NCBI GenBank assembly: GCA_951804985.1
Contig: OX638130.1
Span: 108,636,040-108,700,039, forward strand
From: Dryomyza anilis
Lineage: Eukaryota > Arthropoda > Insecta > Diptera > Dryomyzidae
Reading direction: 5' to 3'
Length of the DNA: 64,000 bases
The position numbers were made by a program, and so were the translations under genes. Below the pieces are notes generated by a model. The model searched no databases. It saw nothing but the letters and a program-made list of their open reading frames with translations, and was not told where the DNA came from. Below, piece by piece: positions 57,501-64,000 of this stretch (the stretch's first letter is position 1; each line of letters begins with the position of its first letter).

Positions 57501-58008
57501 ATTATAAATGCATTCTCCCCTTTCATTTGTGATTTCCTATAAAGTATTTCAACTTTTTCCATATATTCTTATCCGCACTTTAGCAATCTGCGTATTGTTA
57601 TGCGTGACTCTTCACACAATTGAGTCTGTCAATACATGTAGTATTTTCATAGAATTGCTGTCAACTTGCTTTCGAGAATGCCATAGTATGCATTGTGTTT
57701 CACGCTATCATCGAATCTGTTTGTATGCAAATAACTTGACAAACAAATCCAAACAATACTTGAAAAAGAAAAACTTATAAAAAATAAATATATTATTAAT
57801 ATAGAAAAAAATTAAAATCAACTAAAAAGTTACCAACACAATATCAAATAGAACAAATATAGAATATTTTCAAATTGTGCACTCCACACTTACGACCACA
57901 TGAAGCGATCCGAGCTCTGCGGTCTCATGAGTCCAATCCAAACGATGTCGTTGACATCCAATTCCCTTAAAAGGTCGCGTGTTGCATCAAATTGAAAACT
58001 GTTGTCGA
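49077..58008 (-). CDS. C-type-lectin-like protein with mucin-like/Gln-rich tail, 5'-partial, 4 exons
   Basis: Exons are 57894-58008, 55452-55612, 55189-55328 and 49077-51590. Every junction has a GT donor and AG acceptor, and the frame stays open across all joins (2 nt of a split codon, then 975 codons and TAA). Local residues 1-91 are the C-terminal half of a C-type-lectin-like domain: WIGL at 23-26, Cys at 62, 78 and 88, and the terminal CE. The EPN/QPD and WND motifs of Ca-dependent sugar binding are not seen, so canonical sugar binding is doubtful. Residues 92-138 form a linker with Cys 99, 124 and 134. The last exon adds Cys 149 and a long Gln-rich, Thr-rich tail. No membrane segment is visible at the C-terminus, so a secreted or matrix mucin-like lectin is inferred. 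The signal peptide, first CTLD half and promoter must lie beyond position 64000 or in undetected exons. I do not recognise the specific orthologue. Confidence 0.88.
51660..51990. repeat. Imperfect inverted repeat, about 330 bp
   Basis: GAATCGGCACTAGTTCTGTTCC and ATATGAAACCAACC on the left are mirrored on the right by GGTTGATTTCATAT, GGAATAGAACTAGG and CCGATTC. The arms extend into AGGAAGAGGTGAATT / AATTCACCACTTCCT. Probably an old foldback MITE. Confidence 0.6.
52795..53093 (-). mobile_element. Partial copy of the 450-bp inverted-repeat MITE
   Basis: Matches 18195-18461 (ACGAGTTATAATATTTAATTG, TTCAATGAATGAAATC) and ends in TTTTTTTTCTGTGTTG. The left arm is absent. Confidence 0.65.
53642..53980. 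mobile_element. Palindromic mariner-derived MITE (copy Ma4)
   Basis: 339 bp with TA on both sides (53640-53641, 53981-53982). Same three-end architecture as 20774-21114, including the abrupt junction ACCCTTGAAAAAAACTTTTG before the last TIR. Confidence 0.85.
54282..54766 (+). mobile_element. MITE family M, internally deleted (copy 6)
   Basis: Both ends are present (ACACAGAAAAAAAATG; TTCATCATATTGATG, TTCTGTG) but the A/T-rich core of full copies is missing, leaving 485 bp. Confidence 0.8.
55189..55328 (-). CDS. Exon encoding Cys-containing linker after the CTLD
   Basis: This 140-bp exon is separated from the preceding one by a 123-bp intron. The acceptor is CTATTGCAG and the donor GTAAAGTA. 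It encodes a split Val followed by 46 codons, PSWADACIIKDM to SCRGKE, with three cysteines. The segment is GC-rich compared with the flanking introns and has no stop in the joined frame. I recognise no named domain in it. Confidence 0.85.
55452..55612 (-). CDS. Exon with C-terminal CTLD cysteines
   Basis: This 161-bp exon has acceptor CCTTTACAG and donor GTAAGTTATG. It encodes 53 whole codons from NSRPLAADTGYW to FLCEMP. The spacing of Cys-Ala-Val-Ile, Arg-Cys-Gly-Gly and Leu-Cys-Glu matches the end of a C-type lectin domain. The usual WND triplet before the third cysteine is replaced by RWHAL. Both flanking splice phases fit the neighbours (phase 2 in, phase 1 out). Confidence 0.88.
55613..57893 (-). 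other. 2.3-kb intron of the lectin gene
   Basis: Donor GTAAGTGTGG at 57893, acceptor CCTTTACAG at 55613. It contains a family M MITE (56021-57290). The remainder is AT-rich. A plus-strand 90-codon frame at 57508 lacks supporting features. Confidence 0.7.
56021..57290 (+). mobile_element. MITE family M with internal 345-bp tandem duplication (copy 7)
   Basis: Starts ACAAAAAATGTACATCATATTG and ends CATCATATTGATGCA plus TTTTTTTCTTTG. The segment at about 56530-56843 recurs at about 56877-57187 (CAATATTCATCATATTGAA, TTGTAGGTATTGAATATTTT, TGATGTACGATATTATGAA), lengthening this copy to 1.27 kb. Confidence 0.8.
57894..58008 (-). CDS. Exon with CTLD WIGL motif
   Basis: This 115-bp internal exon follows a pyrimidine-rich acceptor ending TTTTCATTGCAG and ends at the donor GTAAGTGTGG. 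It starts with the last two bases of a codon and ends after two bases of a Ser codon completed in the next exon. It encodes NDIVWIGLMRPQ followed by DRFMW, the hallmark beta-strand of C-type lectin folds. The upstream acceptor shows at least one more 5' exon exists. None was found between 58009 and 64000, which is repeat-filled. Confidence 0.88.
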
Positions 58009-58320
58009 CTGCAATGAAAATAAAAATAAAACAGATACAATTACATTATTGAGTACATGAGTCAGTACTACTACTACTATTATTGATGTTGCATAAAATA
58101 CTACTATATTTTGTACATATAAATACAAAAAAAAGTGTGCTGACGTGACTAAAATTAAGTGGATTTTATTGTCACATCATTTTGCACTCACTGTGTCAAA
58201 TAATTCAATAAATAAGTGAATGAATACTGCATTTTGTCGCATGTTAATTTATGTTGAATGCAAATTTATGTAATTTGTAATAGTAACGTGGTTGATATTA
58301 TATAAATTTATTTTTAAGTT

Positions 58321-58355
58321 AAGTGATCTATTATACTGTGTATAATAGATCACTT
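58321..58355. repeat. Perfect 15-bp hairpin
   Basis: AAGTGATCTATTATA, loop CTGTG, then the exact complement. It lies just before the 11-bp array. Confidence 0.8.
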
Positions 58356-58409
58356 GGTTATTAACAATTTTTCGCAGACTATCGCTTCGCGTAAAATGCA
58401 TCCCAAAGT

Positions 58410-60416
58410 CTTATTGTTGCTTTATAGTTGTTTTAAAGTTGTTTCATGGTTTTTTTATAGTTGCTTTATTGTTGCTTTAGAGTGGCTTCATAGTTGTTTT
58501 ATAGTTGCTTTATGGTTGCTTTATATTTTCTTAATAGTTTATTAATAGTTGCTTTGTAGATGCTATATAGTTACTATATAGCTATTTTATAGTCGCTCTA
58601 CAGTTGCTTTATTGTTGTATAGTTGTTTTATGGTTGCTTCATAGTTGTCTTATAGTTGCTTCATGGTTGCTTTATAGTTCCTTTAAAGTTATTCAATAGT
58701 TGCTTAAAAGTTGCTTAATAATTGCTTTACAGTTGCTCTATAGTTGCTTTATATTTGCTCTCTAGTTGATTTATAGTTGCTTTATAATTGCTTTATAGTT
58801 GATTTATAGTTGCTATATATTTGCTTTATAGTTGCTTTATAGTTTCTATATAGTTTATTTATAGTAGCTTTATAGTTGCTTTATAGTTGCTTTATATTTT
58901 CTAAATAGTTACTTAAAAGTTGCTTTATAGTTGCTTTATATTTTCTAAATAGTTACTTAAAAGTTTTTAATAGTTTCTTTATAGATGCTATATAGTTCCT
59001 ATATAGCTGTTTTATTGTCGTTCTATAGTTGCCTTATTGTTGCTCTATAGTTTCTTTATAGTTGCTTTATATTTTCTCAATAGTTTATTAATATTTGCTT
59101 TGTAGATGCATATTTGCTTTATTGTTGATGTATAGTTGTTTTATAATTGGTCTATGGTTGCTTTATTGTTGATGTATAGTTGCTTTAGAGTTGCTTTGTA
59201 GTTGCTTAATAGTCGCTTTATAGTTGCTTTATAGTTGCTTTATAGCTGCTTTATAGTTGCTTTATAGTTGCTTTATAGTTGCTTTATGGTTGCTTTATAG
59301 TTGCTTTATAGTTGCTTTATAGTTGCTTTATGGTTGCTTTATAGTTGCTTTATAGTTGCATTATAGTTGCTTTATAGTTGCTTTATAGTTGCTTTATAGT
59401 TGCTTTATATTTGTTTTGTAGTTGCTTTATAGTTGCTTTATTGTTGCTTTATAGTTGCTTTATTGTTGCTTTATAGTTACTTTATAGTTGCTTTATAGTT
59501 GCTTTATAGTTGCTTTATAGTTGCTTTATAGTTGCTTTATATTTGTTTTGTAGTTGCTTTATAGTTGCTTTATAGTTGCTTTATAGTTGCTTTATAGTTA
59601 CTTTATAGTTGCTTTATAGTTGCTTTATAGTTGCTTTATAGTTGCTTTATAGTTGCTTCATAGTTGCTTTATAGTTGCTTTATATTTGTTTTGTAGTTGC
59701 TTTATAGTTGCTTTATAGTTGCTTTATAGTTGCTTTATAGTTACTTTATAGTTGCTTTATAGTTGCTTTATAGTTACTTTATAGTTGCTTTATAGTTGCT
59801 TTATAGTTGCTTTATAGTTGCTTTATAGTTGCTTTATATTTGTTTTGTAGTTGCTTTATAGTTGCTTTATAGTTGCTTTATAGTTACTTTATAGTTGCTT
59901 TATAGTTGCTTTATAGTTGCTTTATAGTTGCTTTATGGTTGCTTTATAGTTGCTTTATAGTTGCTTTATTGTTGCTTTATAGTTACTTTATAGTTGCTTT
60001 ATAGTTGCTTTATAGTTGCTTTATAGTTGCTTTATAGTTGCTTTATAGTTGCTTTATAGTTGCTTCATAGTTGTTTTATAGTTGCTTTATAGTTGCTTTA
60101 TAGTTGCTTTATTGTTGCTTTATAGTTGCTTTATAGTTGCTTCATAGTTGTTTTATAGTTGCTTTATAGTTGCTTTGTAGTTGCTTTATAGTTGCTTTAT
60201 AGTTTCTTCATAGTTGTTTTATAGTTGATTTATGGTTGCTTTATAGTTCCTTCAAAGTTATTCAATAGTTGCTTAAAAATTGCTTAATAATTGTTTTACA
60301 TTTGCTCTATAGTTGCTTTATATTTGCTCTCTAGTTGATTTATAGTTGCTTTATAATTGCTTTATAGTTGATTTATAGTTGCTTTACAGTTGCTTTATAG
60401 TTGCTTTATAGTTGCT
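58410..60416. repeat. 11-bp TTTATAGTTGC minisatellite array (about 2 kb)
   Basis: About 180 units of TTGCTTTATAG, homogeneous in the centre (59170-60150) and degenerate at both edges. Variants ATTGTTGC and TTTGTTTTGTAG recur at regular longer intervals, suggesting a higher-order period. It lies upstream of the 57894 exon, so presumably within an intron of the lectin gene. Confidence 0.93.
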
Positions 60417-60434
60417 GGAATTGGGTTATTTTTA

Positions 60435-60592
60435 TACCCTACACTAAGAGTGAACGGGTATATTCAGTTTGGTACGCCGTTTGTAACACCCAGAAGGAAG
60501 CATCTCCGGTATGGAAAAGTATATATATTCTTGATCAGCATGACCTTCTGAGTCGATTTAGCGATGTCCGTCTGTCCGTCCGTCTGTCTGTC

Positions 60593-60627
<35 letters not shown>

Positions 60628-61192
60628 CTGTCTGTCCGTCTGTTGAAATCCCTACTACTTTTAAAATTGAAGAGCTAGATAAATGAAACTTATAACTTAG
60701 ATTACTAATATACCTACGCTGTATGTGCGAAAATCGGGCGAGATCGGTCCATTGTGACCTATGATCCGACCACTTATGTTCAAATACCTCATATAAAATG
60801 TACATATAAAGATCAATTTTTATGTATACGTGCTTAGGTAAACTTTTTTGGTCAAATATATATTGACATCATGTTCAAATACATGAAAATAATGTTTTCC
60901 GGCGAAAAGACTTGTGGTTCACAAAATAAATCGAAATTCGGTACACCTACCCATTTGTAAATATGGGTATCAAATGAATGGAAATTCTTCAACGATTGAA
61001 TGTTTGTAGTTATTTTCAGGATTCGTATAACCTGGTGACCTATATATCACTTTGAATGGTAACCACACATATGTGTAGGGTATTTATAGTCGGCTTAGAC
61101 CGACTATAATTTTGATAATCCTAACTATCATAATTACACCTACTTTAAAATTTCCCATGTGATCTAACCTTCCCAACTGGTTTATATTACAA
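60435..61192 (+). mobile_element. mini-me-like repeat, copy 4
   Basis: Nearly identical to 15686-16428: TACCCTACACTAAGAG start, TA box, core, (GTCY)n at 60566-60643, TAGTCGGCTTAGACCGACTATA, then CCCATGTGATCTAACC and CCCAACTGGTTT. Its (GTCY)n run is shorter than copy 3's. It borders the 11-bp array. Confidence 0.78.
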
Positions 61193-61999
61193 AGACCGTA
61201 TTTTACGAAAATCTTTTTTTATTTATTTATATTTACTTTTTTATATTTACATACTCTGTCAAAAATATAAAAATTGAATATATCATAATTTAAAAGATAT
61301 TTTTAAAATTTACAACTCTGTTAAGTATCTAAATGATATGGAGAAAATTTATTTAATTTCAAAAACTTTTTATATTGGGTAATTCTTTGTTTTTTTTATC
61401 TTATTTTTATATCTATTCATGTATCTTCAAAAGTTTATTGCGTATTTTTAGTTCAAAAAATGTATCTGACAAAAGTTTTCTTTGTTATATCTCTTTGCAA
61501 ATCTTTTGTTTATAAAACTTAAGCTTTTCTCTACACTTTCCCGTTGTCAACGTTAAATCTGACGACATGATTTGCCAATTTATGGTTGTGATGCATTGAT
61601 GTTGCTGCCATTGCGCCCACAGCAACTTGACATGTTGCCAGATGTTACACAAAAAGTAACAGAATTTTTGGCAGTAGCAGCAAGAAAAAAAAATGCAAAT
61701 TCTTACAATGTTTTAAGCCTTTATTTTTTTTTTAGTTTGTTGAAAACAACGCATCTTGTCAGTCTGCTGATGTTCTTTAAAAGAAAATTTTTGAGTTGTT
61801 TCATTTGTATTTATGGTGGTGGTTGTTGTGTTATCGCTGATGTTGTCGGTATGTTGGCAACATGAAGTGAGTTTGTTAAAAACAAATTTAAGTGCGAAAA
61901 AGTCATATTTTATACAACATATTTTATACAACGAAAGAAACTCTGATGTGTTTTTACCTTAAAAAAAAAAAAAAACAATTAACAAACTTTTCTTATTTT
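61193..61999. other. No gene seen
   Basis: AT-rich, with a less AT-rich patch at 61540-61660 that I could not match to a lectin exon. Confidence 0.4.
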
Positions 62000-63790
62000 A
62001 AAATAATATTTTGAAATTTCCGTTCTTGCCCGAGACAAATCTACATAGACATTTTTCCTCAGAATTATTTTTTCTTATTCGAATCTACCCAGAGATGATT
62101 CTTACCCAGTTAACTCCTCCACGGATAATTATTCACTTATCTAATTCTATCCCAAAACAATTCTTTGTTTGCCAAGACAACTTGTCTCATATAAAATTCA
62201 TTCCCATTGATATTATTTCCATAGACAATTTTTCCACACACAAATATTTCCCGAGACACTTTTTCGAGGACAACTCTTTTTCCTAACAATTACTCTATAA
62301 ATAACTAGTGCCCGGATAATTTTTTCCAACACAATTATTATTGGGTCAAATCTTCTCCGTTATAATTCTTTCTCAGAAAATTCTTTTCTGAGTCAATACT
62401 TTATTGGAACATTTTTTCAGAGGCAATCTTTCAAATCTCAAGGACAATTTTTAATAGCGAAAATTATTATCCATGGAAAATCTTCTTCGAGACAATGATT
62501 ACCTGGAAAATTTTTCCCAATACGATTCTTATTCGAACGATTCGTCTCTGCGAGAAATCTATCTAATATAATTCTTCTCAGAGCCCATTCTTCAAAAGCA
62601 ATGTTCTTCGTTAACCCAGTTAATACAATTCATAACCGGGAAATTCTTCAGATCAATATTCTTATCCAGACGATCGTATTTTTTTAAGACAATTCTACGC
62701 TAAGCGAAATCTTTCCAGAAGCATTCTACGATAAGCCAAATCTTTCCAGAATACCTGGCCATTTCTGTATCGAGAATATTCGTCATATTTTGTAACTGGT
62801 CAATTCTTCCCATGCAAATTCTTAATCGGACAATTATACTCTGATACAATTATTTCTCAGACAATTCCATTCCTGATTCAATTTTACTAAAACCATACTT
62901 CTGAAAGATATTTCTATCCTGATACAAACATTTCCAAGATAACCCTAATCCGGTATTATCTCCGGGACAAATCGGTAAATTTTTTCAGAGGCAATCATTC
63001 CAAAATCCCATTAAAATTTGTTAATAGGACAGTTATTGATTTAATAGTATACACATAATAAATATTTTCATACAAACTCAAATAAATTTTATAGTATTTT
63101 GTAGTATTTAATAGGATTCCCCGATTGAGTTAATAGTTTATCGGACAAATATCCTATTGACTAATTTTAATCGTAAAAACTATTAATTTTATTGTATGTT
63201 TTTTCTGAGTGTATCAATCCAAAAGACAATTGTTTCTTGCGACAAATATTCTCCGTGACAATTCTTCCTCGACACATTACTTAACCGGATCATTTATCCT
63301 AACCCAAGTCTTATCCAGACGATTCTTCTCTGTGAGTATTCATTCTCAGATTATTTTTCTCAGAGTTTATTTTTCAAAAGGAATGTACTTCCTTAAGAGA
63401 ATTAATAAAATTCATAACCGGGCATACCTTCCCAAGAAAATTATCAATCCAAATGACCATACTTTGCTAAGACAATTCTACGCTAAGATAAAACTTTCTA
63501 GAGAGAATTTTTACCCGGCCAATTCTGTACCGAGAATATTCATTCTGATATAATACTTTCCCCGCCAAATTTTATAACCGCTCAATTCTTGCCGAGAAAA
63601 TTCATAATCGGACTATTTTTCTCTGAGTCAATTCATTCACAGACAATTCTATCTCTGATTCAATTTTTATAAAACCATTCTACCGAAAGATATTTTTTTC
63701 TCCTGAGACAATTCTTCTTCAGATAATTCTAATCTGGAAAAATCTTCTCTGAGATTAGTCTTTCTTCGAAAATTATTTTTGGAGGCAATT
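62000..63790. repeat. Strongly degenerate GAGACAATTCTTYCC repeat region
   Basis: Words AGACAATTCTT, AGAATTCTTCC and CAATTCTT recur every 13-18 bp over about 1.8 kb, too diverged for exact unit counts. A MITE (62985-63212) interrupts it. It resembles the GTAGAATTCTTCCCC array at 26960-27105. Open frames here are by chance. Confidence 0.55.
62985..63212. mobile_element. Small MITE related to 30294-30520 (inverted)
   Basis: CATTAAAATTTGTTAATAGGAC start, TATTTAATAGGATT and ATCCTATTGACTAATTTTAATCG inside, and an end TGTTTTTTCTGAGTG. Confidence 0.6.
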
Positions 63791-63799
63791 CTTTCAAGA

Positions 63800-64000
63800 G
63801 ATATACTCCGAAAAAAGGCCTATTAAAATTGGTCAATAGGACAGTTATTGATTCAATAGATTATAAAAAAATAAATATTTTGTTATAAACCTTAAAAAAA
63901 TGTATTAGGATTTAATAGTATTTTTTGTATTTTATGGTCTTTTCCTATTAAAATAAAAGTTTATCCTATTAGTCCAAAACTATAAATTTTATAGTATTTT
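63800..64000. mobile_element. Small MITE of the same family, cut by the window end
   Basis: TATTAAAATTGGTCAATAGGAC, AGGATTTAATAGTATTTT and CCTATTAGTCC match 62985-63212 in the same orientation. The far end is outside the window. Confidence 0.55.

Noticed and set aside
57508..57780. 90-codon plus-strand frame with a hydrophobic start
   Set aside because: It lies in an intron on the opposite strand, is AT-driven and shows no recognisable domain.
61560..61680. Upstream exon of the lectin gene
   Set aside because: The patch is less AT-rich, but no frame shows the expected first half of a lectin domain, and no acceptor/donor pair with the required phase was found.

Overview
This is an AT-rich, gene-poor stretch of animal nuclear DNA, most probably from a brachyceran (higher) fly. 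The reasons are spliced exons with GT/AG introns, four interspersed repeats of the dipteran mini-me type with (GTCY)n microsatellites, Tc1/mariner-superfamily transposons with TA target duplications, many small inverted-repeat elements, and long Gln/Thr-rich low-complexity coding sequence typical of fly proteins. The species cannot be named from the sequence alone.

Only one gene is well supported. It lies on the minus strand, with four exons at 57894-58008, 55452-55612, 55189-55328 and 49077-51590. They join in a single open frame of 975 complete codons plus stop. The gene encodes the C-terminal half of a C-type-lectin-like domain (WIGL motif, three cysteines, CE at the end), a short Cys-containing linker and a very long Gln-rich and Thr/Ala/Glu-rich mucin-like tail. 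The 5' exons are not in the window. Its introns are filled with repeats, including a 2-kb array of an 11-bp minisatellite.

The rest is a graveyard of repeats. From 1 to 31 kb there are a solo LTR (5096-5621) whose promoter carries a phased heat-shock-element array, mini-me elements, a palindromic MITE family built of ATCATATTGATGAAT modules, mariner copies and palindromic MITEs derived from them, a tRNA-derived SINE with a target duplication, non-LTR reverse transcriptase remnants and dispersed 15-bp minisatellites. From 31.7 to 36.5 kb there are nested inverted-repeat elements.

The most striking structure is at 37626-47637: a 10.0-kb foldback element whose two arms (about 5.3 and 3.7 kb) are arrays of a 193-bp monomer in opposite orientation around a 1.0-kb AT-rich spacer. 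It has near-identical terminal inverted repeats and an exact 8-bp target duplication (AAGTTTGA). It sits inside an older, related 174-bp tandem repeat, which itself lies inside a 15-bp minisatellite. Rare variants appear at matching positions in both arms, so the arms descend from one inverted duplication. No transposase-like frame is visible in it.

Exact coordinates are given where I could read the junctions. Edges of degenerate repeats are approximate.
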